Position numbers and translations under genes: made by a program | Source: Paulinella micropora | Taxonomy: Eukaryota > Cercozoa > Imbricatea > Euglyphida | NCBI GenBank assembly: GCA_009731375.1 | Contig: BJOX01000199.1 | Span: 613,493 to 642,279, forward strand | DNA: 28,787 nt | Direction of reading: 5' to 3' | In this document: in pieces, positions 8,400 through 18,161 of the stretch | Numbering within the stretch: position 1 is the stretch's first letter | Layout: each line of letters starts with the position of its first letter | The notes under the pieces: generated by a model | Told to the model about the DNA's origin: nothing | Database searches by the model: none | What the model saw: only the letters and a program-made list of their open reading frames with translations

Positions 8400-8800
8400 A
8401 TGACTAGCCCATACTCTTCTTCTTCTGAGCTGTCTTACCCCTCAGACTTATCTCCTTCTTCCTCCTCACCCTCCTCTCCTACCTCTCCCCTCATAAGAGT
8501 GACTCCTTTGGCTCCTTTCTTTCGAAATTTGCCTCTCTTGTCTCTTTGCTTCCCCTTTGTGGAGTCAGAGTGAGCTGCCTTTGGACTAGTTCGTTTGGGG
8601 CCTGACTTTTGTTTGGGGCAAAATCGCTTAGTGTGTCCAGTCTGATAGCAGTTATAGCATGTCGCTGTCAGCCACCACTCCTGCTCTGAACTATCACTCC
8701 CATTCTTGTTGCCCTTGCCCTTCCCGTTCTTAGTCCATTTCTTGTTCTTCTCTCTCTTTTCTCCTTTCTCTCCTCCCTCTTCCTCTCCAAACAGTAGATT
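8400..8800 (-). pseudogene. Intact CCHC zinc knuckle and acidic region, copy 2
   Basis: Read on the minus strand, 8659-8618 encodes a perfect C-x2-C-x4-H-x4-C knuckle of 14 residues, followed by Lys/Pro/Ser-rich residues and, below 8570, Glu/Ser-rich residues shared with copy 1. The knuckle is preceded by the residues EWWLTA, as in copy 1. The region joins the gag-like frame ending at 8808 to the acidic region. It is not covered by one long frame, so indels are present. RNA binding by Gag is the expected role. Confidence 0.55.
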
Positions 8801-8807
8801 TGCCCCC

Positions 8808-9809
8808 TTACCCTCTCTCTTTCGAGATCTCCCTCTCCTTCTTACGCTCCTTCCTCAATCTCTTTTGCTTCGCATCCCAAAGCACGTAAATTTCCTTTGC
8901 CGACTCTATTATTTCATCGTGTGTTGGTCTGTTCGCTGCCGCTAGTCTGTAGTAGTCATTGAAGAATGTTGTTCCGTAAGCTTCGTGTTCAGCTAGCTTC
9001 TCTAACAGTCCGTTCACTGCCTCATCTTCCCCAAAATTTGCTCCTCGCAAGGCTTCAAGCCAGTGCTTCTGGAGTTGATGTTGGGTAAGATATTCTTCCA
9101 TAAATTCTTCTGTCGGTCTTGGTCTTTTACCTTTAAAGGCTTTCTCCTTGACATATCTCGCCGCACCGCTTATATTACCGTATTTTTCTTTTACGATGCA
9201 GACTTTTTCAAACGGGCAATGTGCCTTTTTGCTGCGAAGAAATTGAACCACCTTGGTTTCCGAGAATGCGGTTGTAACGAGAAGTTGAAACATTCTGCAA
9301 CGATGCAGATATCGTTGCTCGTCTTTATACTTTTTCTTACCCAGTATGTAAACGTCTTTGTTGCTTCTCGTCATTGCCCTTTTCTTTCTTCTTTTCGCTC
9401 TGTCTTCCCAAGTCTTCTTCTCTTCCTTCGATAGATCTTTCCAGTTGTCTGGTTTCTCTACCGCTGCATCCGTCTTGTGCTGTTTGACTACCTCTCTGTC
9501 TCTGTTGTCGTCTTCTTCATCTGATCCCTCCGGTGTGTCTACCTCGTGTGGTTCTCTCGGCTCATCCATTTCCTCTGCCTGTCTCATCCTATCTCTGTCG
9601 TAACCATATTTGGTCTTCGCTGCCTTATGGTCTATAAAGGCATCGTGAAACATGTCTCCGAGAGTTGTGCTAATACCATATGCGTATTCCTCTATCTGAT
9701 AGTAGCAACTCTGCAAATCTGTTTTGTTTCCACTAAATACCGGAGTGTGAGACAGCAACTGTCTCATGCTATGTGCATTGTGCCGAAATTCGCTATCCCA
9801 GCGGCTCAT
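8808..9809 (-). CDS. Gag-like ORF of Ty1/copia-type element, copy 2
   Basis: 333 codons from an ATG conserved with copy 1. It is the fullest Gag-like frame here: conserved N-terminal 80 residues, an acidic stretch (about 85-105), a Lys/Glu/Arg-rich helical segment (about 115-165), a Cys-containing middle, and a C-terminal half that copy 1 keeps only after a frame change. The end is very basic (Lys/Arg/Glu) and stops just before the zinc-knuckle region in another frame. Protein identity to copy 1 is near 88% in the first 100 residues, with a shorter Gln-rich segment. Gag is inferred from context. Confidence 0.65.
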   Translation of the reverse strand: MSRWDSEFRHNAHSMRQLLSHTPVFSGNKTDLQSCYYQIEEYAYGISTTLGDMFHDAFIDHKAAKTKYGYDRDRMRQAEEMDEPREPHEVDTPEGSDEEDDNRDREVVKQHKTDAAVEKPDNWKDLSKEEKKTWEDRAKRRKKRAMTRSNKDVYILGKKKYKDEQRYLHRCRMFQLLVTTAFSETKVVQFLRSKKAHCPFEKVCIVKEKYGNISGAARYVKEKAFKGKRPRPTEEFMEEYLTQHQLQKHWLEALRGANFGEDEAVNGLLEKLAEHEAYGTTFFNDYYRLAAANRPTHDEIIESAKEIYVLWDAKQKRLRKERKKEREISKERG

Positions 9810-9945
9810 AACCGTTGATTAGGTAAATACCCGGTCACTCACGGACCTAATACCTTAGACGCCGGTTTGTTGAGAGACTCCGTTAGAAGCCACGATACTA
9901 ATCGACACTTTTAATCCGCACGTAGATAGCAGAACTGAACTCAAA
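9810..9945 (-). other. Conserved leader of copia-like copy 2
   Basis: The reverse complement aligns to 2320-2440 with several short gaps (for example six extra bases within the TCGTGGCTTCT region). Homology between the two arms stops near 9945. This marks the outer edge of the shared element segment, either the end of an LTR or a leader. The gag start of this copy lies immediately below it. Confidence 0.4.
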
Positions 9946-10273
9946 GGTAATAACAAAACTGAAATAAAGTCCGCACGACTGTAATTATTACACAATGATT
10001 ATTGTCCAATCCTGAAATGCCAATATAGTCCGTTATCGGAATGACTACCGTACCGGACCGAAACATTAATATTGTGTTAAACTTTCTTCAAGTTTTTACT
10101 TCAAGTTTACACTTCTATTTTTAGTTCCGTTACTTCATTTTTCCGTTTATTTATCAATTGTCATAACTTGTAGTTGTTACGTATTCAACTGCCGTTAACA
10201 GATCAATTTATTTCCCTTTAACAGCTAGCTTTTTAGAAAAGCTTGACTATTGCCTTTCCCCCCATATCTGAAA

Positions 10274-10353
10274 ACTTTTATTCCTTTGACCGCTATTTCC
10301 GGTCTCCAGTCATACTTTATTTCCTTGGACAGTGTTTTCCGGTTTCCGGTTCA
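10274..10353. repeat. 40-bp imperfect tandem repeat, two copies
   Basis: 10274-10313 and 10314-10353 share ACTTTxATTCCTT, then a TTTCCGGT motif. The two are imperfect copies with several substitutions. Short local duplication, no function inferred. Confidence 0.6.
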
Positions 10354-10911
10354 CGCTCCAAGTAAAATGGTAAAACAAGTCAGATAGGTTAGTTAAAGTG
10401 GTAACATATTTTCCTTTATTTTTTTCCACAGACTGACTTGAACAACTCCAACTGCTACACAACACGTGTAGCACTTGAATACTATTCGTTAGTTCTCAGA
10501 ATTTGCATTGTTTCGCAAGGGACAAGTAGTCTGTCAAGCAAGTGTACTAAATAAACTGGAATTGACCATCCCAGCGTCTTTTGGTACCTTCCCTGTTCTC
10601 GGAAGTATATTGAGATCAAATGACAGCCGTGTGTGTATTCATTTGAATGCCGGTTGGTAATTTCCTCACAGGAGGGTAGTCAAGACTTACAATTCGAATT
10701 TCCTTATTTTTTCGGAAGAGTCACACTTTGTGTGTGCTGTCGACAGCTCGAATTGGGGAACACCTACCTGCTTCTGGAAACACCAACAGCGAGCAAGCTC
10801 AAGGTCTGCCATTACACCCACACAGGACAGCTAGTTCACCTGTCTTTGAGTGGCCGGTCATGGTGACCGTTGTTCATGTTCACCACACGCAGAGAGGCGA
10901 CTTGTACCATG

Positions 10912-10952
10912 TATTCAAGTCTTGTTCAAGTCTGTTCAAGTCTGTTCAAGTC
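10912..10952. repeat. 10-bp tandem repeat TGTTCAAGTC
   Basis: Three perfect adjacent copies at 10923-10952, preceded by a variant (TATTCAAGTC) at 10912-10921 and one extra T. This lies about 125 bp upstream of the first ORF of the Ty3-like block. Confidence 0.85.
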
Positions 10953-11077
10953 CCTTGCATACATAGGACAGTCCCTCAAGCAAGCCCCATCGAGTAGCAA
11001 CCAACCCTAAAGGTCTCCTTTGCAAATTCCAGACCTGTTTGCTACATCGTGGGTCTTCTACGTTCAGTTGTGACAAA

Positions 11078-11554
11078 ATGAGCCTTCCAGCCTCATTTCC
11101 TCGCCCCAATTACGACCTGGTCAGTCAGGAAGTCTACCACCGAGAGGAATGCATCAACATCTCTCATACGCTGCGCACCAACCTCAAGGTTCCCTTCATA
11201 GACACATGCAGGAAGGCCCTCAAGGACGGCTCGGCCAAGAAGCTCTCGCCCCAGACGGACGGAATCAGCCGCGCCCACTTCATTAAGGTCGTACTAATGA
11301 CTTTAAATAAGGACCTCGGCCCCCTCTTAGCGAAAGCAGTAAAGGACGGCCTTCTCAATCTTGAGGAGGAGCCTTTTCTCCCCATGCAGCCCCTCGAGCA
11401 GATGGTGGATTATTGGTTGGACCCATCCACTTTCCACAAGTGGACCGCTTATAGGGGTGAGAGATACCTAGCTATAAGTAGGTACAACGACCTTGCGAAA
11501 AAGGTCGGTTGGGTCTGTCCCCGGACAACGTCCCCAGCTCCATACGCTACGTGA
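11078..11554 (+). CDS. First ORF of the Ty3-like block, unknown N-terminal Gag-like protein
   Basis: 158 codons from ATG 11078, in good context (A at -3). The composition is GC-richer than the DNA upstream, marking the start of a different coding block. The product is mixed alpha-helical, basic (many Lys/Arg) with a PLEQMVDYWLDPSTFHKW stretch near residues 104-121. No signal peptide, no transmembrane segment and no recognised domain. It overlaps the next frame (from 11493), and an internal third frame near 11509-11600 also reads like coding, so one or two indels probably lie at 11480-11700. By position it would be the N-terminal part of Gag. Confidence 0.45.
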   Translation: MSLPASFPRPNYDLVSQEVYHREECINISHTLRTNLKVPFIDTCRKALKDGSAKKLSPQTDGISRAHFIKVVLMTLNKDLGPLLAKAVKDGLLNLEEEPFLPMQPLEQMVDYWLDPSTFHKWTAYRGERYLAISRYNDLAKKVGWVCPRTTSPAPYAT

Positions 11555-12500
11555 CGATTCCGGCACCAGCGGCCACGGCGGCCCCTACCATGGGCCCAAC
11601 TCGCCCCCCGCTGGCAGGAGCGACGACTACGACTACAACTACGACTACGGCTACAGCTACGGCAGCGACGATGCCTCCGGCTACGGCGGCAGTATCGTCA
11701 TCGCGCTTCATGGCGGCCCCGCCCCGGTAAGGTTTCCCCCAACTGGCTCCCAACGCTTTGGTGGTTCCCCACTAGCATCAGGGTATGGTTCATCCCCGAC
11801 CCTGAGGTTTTCTCAACGGAGCCCAAGCCTCCCGCGGCCGGGATCATTCGCCTCCCCTCCGGACTCCCGGTACGAAGACAGCGGCGTGCTTTTTGTCTCC
11901 CCATACGGAAGGGTAGTCGAGGAGGAAAAAGAGTCGAAAGGTCCTCTGTTCTCTTTCTCTCCAGAGCGAGGGGCAGAGCCAGCCGACGGTGACAGCCTCC
12001 CCCTATCCCCCCGAGTCGGGCAGTCCTCAAGCCGACCCCGTTCTGCCCCTCCACGTATCGTGATTTTCTCCACAGTTAGGCAATCGCTCCCGCCAGCCGG
12101 TGGGAGCGACGAAGATGGAGAGACCGGGACGGCGGTCGCGGAGACCGCAGCCTCCGCAGCGGTCACGCCAGAGGTAGCCGGAACGGCTTTAGCCAGATCA
12201 GCTGCCCCGACGATCGAAGCGGAGGAGGACAACCCGTCTGGGAGTAGAGTGACAACTAATGCATCCTCTAGTAATGGCGAGCAGCCCTCGTCGAGTAGTT
12301 CCGAGCCGTCACGTACCCAGAATGGTATACGCTTTAGTGGCAGCACCGTCCTTATGATGGTGGCGCCATTTGAGTTGGCTACCGAACGACGACAACGTCG
12401 TCTGAGGGAGATCAAAAAGCTCAAGTTCGACCACGTATCATTAGGATACACCACAAATAACCGCAGTGAAGTCTTCCGGCTTGACACCTCCCGCTTGAGG
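11493..12500 (+). pseudogene. Low-complexity Gag-like region of the Ty3-like block
   Basis: A long plus-strand frame (open to 12602). Residues about 35-65 are Asp/Tyr/Gly-rich, from the ACGACTACAAC-like repeat at 11620-11690. A Ser/Pro/Arg-rich and Glu/Ala/Ser-rich disordered region follows, then from about 12340 a basic helical stretch (many Arg/Lys). The first part may be read in another frame. From about 12500 the base composition changes sharply (see the minus-strand entry), so the frame's last 30 or so codons are doubtful. Probably the disordered middle of Gag. No enzymatic motif is seen. Confidence 0.4.
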
Positions 12501-12511
12501 GGGGTCAAAAA

Positions 12512-12688
12512 TCATTTGTTCGCCTTCAATCTCTCTTTCAAAACCTCTTTCTCCTTCTCCGTACCTGCTCCTCCTGCCAATTTCTCTTCTATCGCCGCCT
12601 GAAACTCATCCTCTGACATTCTCTTTTGATGCTTGAGGGGTGCTCTGTCCTCCTCCAAGCCCAACTCTTCTTCTGATATATCGCCCAT
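12512..12688 (-). other. 58-codon minus-strand ORF in a pyrimidine-rich patch
   Basis: On the minus strand an ATG at 12688 opens 58 codons to a TGA at 12512, and the frame is open further upstream to about 12800. The product is Glu/Lys-rich and helical (for example ISEEELGLEED and MSEDEFQAAIEEKL), more protein-like than any plus-strand frame here. The patch (about 12500-12740) is strongly pyrimidine-rich on the plus strand and AT-richer than its flanks. Two readings are possible: an inserted fragment of another gene on the minus strand, or a plus-strand intron-like tract ending in CCCAG at about 12747. Product unknown. Confidence 0.3.
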
Positions 12689-12739
12689 TCCCGTTTTTTC
12701 ATATGCTTGTGCCTGTTTCTTTCCAATCTTTCCCTTTTT

Positions 12740-13270
12740 ATGACCCAGTCTGAGGCCGAGATCTTCCTCAACGCGTGGTCGGCAAGAACTTCTTCCAAAG
12801 ACTCCTACATGAAGTCTCTGCAGCTCTTGCCATGGATCTGGCTGGACTACCGAGTAGACTCACGATGGAAAATCGACATCGTCTACGACGTTACCAAACC
12901 TTTCGGCCCGAGTTACAGGAATGACATGAAGAGACGGTCGAAAGAGAACTTGGTCACTTATATCACGCGTTTACAGAAGCTCTTCAGGCAGCTGCAGAAC
13001 GAAGGCCTTGTGGCCGAGGAATCCCATAAGTATGAGGTAGCCCGGCGATGTTTCTCCCCTATGGAGATACAACACATAAAGGCCCTGCAGATAGAAAGGA
13101 AGAAGCGGGGCATTGCGCCGACACGCACGTTGGAAGAGATGAGGTACCTCATCCTCAAGGCTAACCCGCGTACCTTGACGGATTGGGACCCCAAGATGAT
13201 CCTGACGGCACCGGATTCCGACTACGGCCGGCGCCCTCCTCGTAAGGAGAAGCCAAGGAGAGCACGAGGA
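12740..13270 (+). pseudogene. Capsid-like Gag domain of the Ty3-like block
   Basis: The frame (open 12707-13567) is coding-like from ATG 12740. It encodes a helical, Trp/Tyr/Arg-rich domain of about 150 residues, including LNAW, YITRLQKLFRQLQNEG and a Pro/Thr-containing helix. This is the size, composition and place of a retroelement capsid domain (before a CCHC finger and protease). The tail turns Arg/Pro-rich near 13230, and coding switches frame at about 13240-13320 into the protease ORF. Capsid assignment rests on context and general character only. Confidence 0.45.
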
Positions 13271-13323
13271 AGCCAAGAACCAAGTGGCCCCGCGACATCC
13301 CCTCGGGTAGTCAGCTGCAGGTC

Positions 13324-14685
13324 GTGGCGAGGCAAGCTCCGGCGTCCCATCAGCAAAACAAGCCGAAGTCTGGCCCGGGCCGCAAGGGCTCTGCACCTTC
13401 GAGTTCGTCCGGCGGGCGTACAACCAAGACTGCACGCTTTTCTAGGGCCAACGCGATCAAGATCGCCAAACCGGCCCAGTGGACGAAGGGCCCCGCCAAG
13501 GAGAACCGCGCGCCACACAACAAGAGCTCCGAGCCCTGCGCCTACTGTCAACACTTCGGCAAGGTAGAGAAACCAAATCATACACTCAAAGTCTGTAGGA
13601 CACGCACGCGCGATCTGGAGAAGGGGCTCAACTCGCATTGGTGCCCCCCGCGGGCCGGGAAGCAACGCTCTGGCCCCGGACAGAAGGATCGACGCGGAAA
13701 AGACCGCAAGCAACGCAAGGATGCCCCTATGGCGGCGGTGATGGCGGCTCAAGCGACGGTAGACGACCCTAGCCAGGTAAGCACCCATAATATATTGGAC
13801 GACGGGACTGACACGGCTCTTGAATGCAGTTATGTCGCTCCCGTACGACCTCGTAAGGCAAATGTCCTCCCAGGACGGGTCCGGGCTATTGCCGGACTGG
13901 ATCAGACCGCCGACAAGGCTATCGACATCTTTGTCATAGTTGACACTGGATGTAATACCTTGGGGCTGATCCACTTACGCTTGTCCTCCAAGATGGGCCT
14001 GACTGAAATGGATTTGCCCATCCTGACAGCCCGCACGGCTCAAGGGATCATAACTAGGGTTAGAGGCATACGTCTCTACCTCCAAGTCCTCCCTACAAGA
14101 GGCTGGGATGAGATTTACCTTTACACCTCTCAGCATGCTCCCCTGGGAGCGGATATTTTGCTTGGTATTGCCCTTATCATGCAGACCAACATATCCACGG
14201 ATGCCCTTTTCACCCGTATGGCAGCTGGCCAACAGTGGCCGGCCGTGCCGACACGGGCGGAGAACGAACAAATCCTCTTGGATGAGTTTGAGATCCTGAC
14301 CCCGCCCCGACAGCCCAGCGAGACTGTCAATCAGGTTTTGCGAAGCAGGACAATCCTAAGAGATGGTCCCTGCCAACAGATGGTCACGCTGATGGACCTC
14401 GCCTCGGATGATAACGAGGAGGAAGCCCAAAAGCAAGACCTTAAGGAAGGTCCTTTTAGTCTCCTCCCTTTGGTGGCGATCACCACTGACGGGAGTGATG
14501 ATGAAGAGGAACAGGAAGAGAAAGAAGAAAGCGAAGAGAAGACAGACGAGACGGAGGAGAAGCAGGAGGACAGTACTGACCGCACATCCCCCACTCCGCG
14601 ACAGACACGATCTCGGACCACAGCGGCCCGACCCCCCAATACGCGAGGAGGAGAACGTGACTCCTCAGGGACCACCGTCACCTAG
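13324..14685 (+). CDS. Gag finger and DTG aspartic protease of the Ty3-like block
   Basis: 453 open codons. Residues 1-70 are basic and Ser/Lys-rich. A CCHC-like finger (C-x2-C-x10-H-x4-C; first Cys codon at 13537) has a longer Cys-to-His spacing than usual. A basic stretch follows. The retropepsin has V-D-T-G at 13939-13950 (Asp near residue 207) and, about 70 residues on, the A-D-I-L-L-G strand (about 14146-14163) that ends the fold. Downstream is an acidic Glu/Asp/Lys tract (14500-14570). The protease would cut the polyprotein during particle maturation. Coding leaves this frame at a C-run near 14632. The motifs are good, but the start codon is uncertain because the frame is entered from the capsid frame. 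Confidence 0.65.
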   Translation: MARQAPASHQQNKPKSGPGRKGSAPSSSSGGRTTKTARFSRANAIKIAKPAQWTKGPAKENRAPHNKSSEPCAYCQHFGKVEKPNHTLKVCRTRTRDLEKGLNSHWCPPRAGKQRSGPGQKDRRGKDRKQRKDAPMAAVMAAQATVDDPSQVSTHNILDDGTDTALECSYVAPVRPRKANVLPGRVRAIAGLDQTADKAIDIFVIVDTGCNTLGLIHLRLSSKMGLTEMDLPILTARTAQGIITRVRGIRLYLQVLPTRGWDEIYLYTSQHAPLGADILLGIALIMQTNISTDALFTRMAAGQQWPAVPTRAENEQILLDEFEILTPPRQPSETVNQVLRSRTILRDGPCQQMVTLMDLASDDNEEEAQKQDLKEGPFSLLPLVAITTDGSDDEEEQEEKEESEEKTDETEEKQEDSTDRTSPTPRQTRSRTTAARPPNTRGGERDSSGTTVT

Positions 14686-15650
14686 TGAGACGGCGACGCC
14701 AGCCCAGGCTGATCTTGAAGGAGCCTCCGCTTCAAGCTCAAGCTCGAGTTCTTCGAGCTCGGGGCAAGGTCACCGGGCCACGCAAGCCTCACAAGAGACT
14801 CCCGGAGGACCATCACCCACTCCCTCCACCGCGTCTCCTAGCGAGTGGGCACGCAAGCCCGGATCGGCCGCTACGCCTAGCCGGTTAGGACCCAGGGAGT
14901 CTCCCATGGAACCTACTTTCTCACCGACAACTCCCGCTCACTCGCCCGCGTTGTCGAATGTCACGTCACCGTCTCCCTCCGGCGCTAAGGCACAAACAGG
15001 TGCTAGCGTTACGTCGCCCGCTCTTTCGAACGTCACGTCTCCTAACGCACTACTTTCTCCTCCAGGACCGGCTCAGTCGGAAAGGGAGTCTATAGTGATA
15101 GATGGCACGCCCCCGGCGGCGACGTCGTCGTCAGGGACACCGGCGCGTCAAACCGCTACGCCTGTACCACTATCACAAGCTAGCTCCTCATCGTCCCCCT
15201 TGCCGCGATCACTGCCACCCTTAGTCCAGCAACCTCCCATACCAGGATTGCCACAATTTTGGATACAGGGATCACAGCGATCATTAGGGCTTTCTCTCAT
15301 GTCTTGCCGCTATGGATCAATCTCCCCTAGCGCAGCTCGAACCTTCCCACAAGGAGATTCGAATCTGACTAACCTTCAGCTCATAGCGGTCCGAGGCCGC
15401 GCTATAACGGATACTGGCATGAGACAACTCGACCAGGGAAGACCTACAACTCCACGGAGAGCGGGTCTATCAACCCCGGGTCGAAATAGCATCATGCACC
15501 CAGTAGGACCACGCATGGTTACTCGCACACACGTCGGGTTCGAGAGAGATATGCACCGTCAAGGCAAGAGCATACCAGCTGTCCCGCAAGTAGGAGGTGC
15601 GGTTTTGAAGGACGTTTATAATGACAGGAAGTCACTGTTCATTATTCAAA
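14640..15650 (+). pseudogene. Ser/Pro/Thr-rich linker after the protease
   Basis: The frame (open 14408-15808) becomes coding-like after the C-run at about 14632. It is a long disordered linker with a poly-Ser tract (about 14738-14762) and repeated Ser-Pro, Ala-Thr and Pro-Thr. The peptide SPALSNVTSP occurs twice, encoded 72 bp apart (from about 14942 and 15014). The last 80 residues are more mixed (RMVTRTHVGFE, LKDVYNDRKSLFIIQN) and look ordered. Near 15650, in a stretch with AAAA and CCC runs, coding moves to another frame. Such a linker between protease and RT is not usual for Ty3-type elements. Confidence 0.45.
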
Positions 15651-16050
15651 ACCCGATTGTCCGCCTCCGCCCTATTGGGAAGATCTCGTCCAATTCGGTC
15701 AGCACATTAAATGCAACCATCGTTGCTACTATTACCTGCCTTACCTCATCCGGGTCCATGGGATCTACGAGGACCCGTCTTTTGACGATCCAGGCAATAT
15801 CACGATAGTGCGACACCGACTCGAGATCCGCGAGGACGGTGGGTATGAAATTCCGCTTCATGGCGGCAACGTACATCTAGATCGGTGCTTCTCACAGCTC
15901 CGTCAGTTGACAAGATATGAGGACATGCACCAACATAGTTACGTAGCCACGCGCTTATACTCGAGCCAACTGATTAGATCAGTAGCGTACGTAGCCCCTA
16001 GGGTCCAACAGGCTAAGGCGTGGGCCCCGGATTTCCCTACGCCAGTTGCC
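15625..16050 (+). pseudogene. Unrecognised module A in the Ty3-like block
   Basis: After a TGA at about 15621 this frame is open through 15808 and on to 16785. Its first 140 or so residues are clearly coding-like: Cys/Tyr-rich near the start (PPPPYWEDLVQFG, then CNHRCYYYLPYL), then charged with EIREDGGYEIPLHGGNVHLD. I do not know this domain. Homologous signal is then picked up in other frames (16046-16378, then parts of 16378-16930). It sits between the protease and the satellite island, where Ty3-type elements normally continue into RT. Confidence 0.4.
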
Positions 16051-16933
16051 AGACATCATGGCACAAGTCAACCAAAGAGACCGTATATTCCTCGACAACA
16101 AGGGATATATCGCGCCATATATTGGCCCAGGCTACATCGACTGTCAAGTCGTTCATACCTTTGCAGGTGTCACTATGAAAACCATGAACGTCTGCCATCA
16201 GGAGCGTGGCTCGGGCCTTTCCCAGCCCAAGGATGTCCTCCTGTCGGAATGCATCGCTTTTGTTCCTTGCTTACAAGGACCCCCATACAAACCAACCCTC
16301 AGGATGATTGGATGTGCATCGATAAACGCACCGAAGTGGATGCGCATCACGATCGCTTTCACAAAAACCCTGCGGTAACCAACCGCTGCAACATCCCGTT
16401 CGTCGAAACGAACCGTACCCCGAAGCATATCAGTAATCTGCTGAACGGTCTCCCTCTTAAGTTGGTATTGCCGGCCATGGTTATGAATCGGGCCCCACTG
16501 ACGATGTTTCACCATCCGCCGGTTTGGGGACGATCCAGAGCTCAATTGGCCTCAATTCTGGCTTTTGGGTTGGACCAGGAAGACCGATACCCTGCTTTTC
16601 AGGCATTACATATCATACTCGCACGAACGACCATATGGTTTCATGGGCCACCTATCAGGACTCTACCCGGGACATGGGGCACAGAGTGTGTCTCAGCAGA
16701 TTATGAACCACGTAGTCCCATTTCCATGGTCCCACACTGTATCGGTGGAACCGGTACGATCAAGGGGGAGCATAGGACGGCATGATGAAGACTATCTCGG
16801 CTGCCCTATTTTTGTACGATACCATTTTGCCTTTGAGCACTTATGGCAGTGCTTTGCATGTCTCTACTATCTTTTTCGACTACCATCGAATTCTGCCATA
16901 AGATATTGCACACACCCACATGATATCAAGTGA
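16046..16933 (+). pseudogene. Frame-shuffled remainder of module A
   Basis: Coding-like peptides change frame several times: 16046-16378 (IFLDNKGYIAPYIGPGYIDC and a Cys-containing end), a middle part in the 15808 frame (about 16378-16545), a short part at 16524-16706, and a last part at 16565-16933. Each piece is rich in aromatic and Pro residues. Coding character fades beyond about 16930, just before the GATA array. Decay or assembly indels at short homopolymers are both possible. No family recognised. Confidence 0.35.
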
Positions 16934-16994
16934 TCTATCGGATTTTTGCGCCCGACTTTCTCCTTTTTCGCGGGTCTGCCGGCGAACTATTTCG

Positions 16995-17080
16995 CAAACA
17001 TGGACATAGATAGATAGATAGAGATAGGTAGGTAGGTAGGTAGGTAGGTAGATAGATAGATAGATAGATAGATAGATGAG
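16995..17080. repeat. GATA/GGTA microsatellite
   Basis: Tandem GATA with an internal block of GGTA repeats, from about 17003 to 17076. It starts the satellite island that splits the Ty3-like block. Confidence 0.9.
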
Positions 17081-17248
17081 ATGTCGCAAAGGAATGTAAT
17101 CCTTGCAAAGGAACGCAGTTTCACATCAAACAATAATTTGTGTACTGTGCATGTGTCCGGGATGGGAATCACGGGTAGACTGTGTTCTGGAAAAAGAAGA
17201 GGAGGAAGGACGTTGAAGAAAAAGGCAATCTAGGAATGGAGAGTGGGA
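17081..17248. other. Unique stretch before the gap
   Basis: About 170 bp of non-repetitive sequence between the GATA array and the gap. No coding frame of note is seen. It begins GATGAGATGTCG, similar to the start of the satellite module after the GATA array at 20266 (GATGAGATATCG), but differs after that. Confidence 0.4.
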
Positions 17249-18142
17249 NNNNNNNNNNNNNNNNNNNNNNNNNNNNNNNNNNNNNNNNNNNNNNNNNNNN
17301 NNNNNNNNNNNNNNNNNNNNNNNNNNNNNNNNNNNNNNNNNNNNNNNNNNNNNNNNNNNNNNNNNNNNNNNNNNNNNNNNNNNNNNNNNNNNNNNNNNNN
17401 NNNNNNNNNNNNNNNNNNNNNNNNNNNNNNNNNNNNNNNNNNNNNNNNNNNNNNNNNNNNNNNNNNNNNNNNNNNNNNNNNNNNNNNNNNNNNNNNNNNN
17501 NNNNNNNNNNNNNNNNNNNNNNNNNNNNNNNNNNNNNNNNNNNNNNNNNNNNNNNNNNNNNNNNNNNNNNNNNNNNNNNNNNNNNNNNNNNNNNNNNNNN
17601 NNNNNNNNNNNNNNNNNNNNNNNNNNNNNNNNNNNNNNNNNNNNNNNNNNNNNNNNNNNNNNNNNNNNNNNNNNNNNNNNNNNNNNNNNNNNNNNNNNNN
17701 NNNNNNNNNNNNNNNNNNNNNNNNNNNNNNNNNNNNNNNNNNNNNNNNNNNNNNNNNNNNNNNNNNNNNNNNNNNNNNNNNNNNNNNNNNNNNNNNNNNN
17801 NNNNNNNNNNNNNNNNNNNNNNNNNNNNNNNNNNNNNNNNNNNNNNNNNNNNNNNNNNNNNNNNNNNNNNNNNNNNNNNNNNNNNNNNNNNNNNNNNNNN
17901 NNNNNNNNNNNNNNNNNNNNNNNNNNNNNNNNNNNNNNNNNNNNNNNNNNNNNNNNNNNNNNNNNNNNNNNNNNNNNNNNNNNNNNNNNNNNNNNNNNNN
18001 NNNNNNNNNNNNNNNNNNNNNNNNNNNNNNNNNNNNNNNNNNNNNNNNNNNNNNNNNNNNNNNNNNNNNNNNNNNNNNNNNNNNNNNNNNNNNNNNNNNN
18101 NNNNNNNNNNNNNNNNNNNNNNNNNNNNNNNNNNNNNNNNNN
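17249..18142. other. Assembly gap (894 N)
   Basis: Unknown sequence. It is followed directly by a 19-base G-run (18143-18161) and then by sequence repeated at 21581. In that second copy the same place holds a GT run, a 12-base G-run and an upstream GATA array, so the gap may hide similar simple repeats. Confidence 0.95.
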
Positions 18143-18161
18143 GGGGGGGGGGGGGGGGGGG

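Larger units (their letters stand above)
9946..11077. other. AT-rich non-coding stretch between the two element blocks
   Basis: No convincing gene. Two short open frames at about 10633-10997 have no recognisable product and a composition like their surroundings. The stretch holds the two small direct repeats listed separately. The 3' part (about 10400-11077) could include the 5' LTR or leader of the Ty3-like block, but I find no matching LTR at 28514-28787 to support it. Confidence 0.4.

Noticed and set aside
2320-9945. Whole inverted region as a fold-back assembly error
   Set aside because: The arms differ by many substitutions and independent indels and have different inner ends, which a fold-back of one molecule would not give.
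11813-12508. 231-codon minus-strand frame opposite the Gag-like region
   Set aside because: It is a mirror of a GC-rich plus-strand coding region with no recognisable domains; the plus strand carries the element order.
13222-13974. 250-codon minus-strand frame opposite the protease ORF
   Set aside because: The plus strand here holds the CCHC-like finger and the DTG protease, so the minus frame is a shadow.
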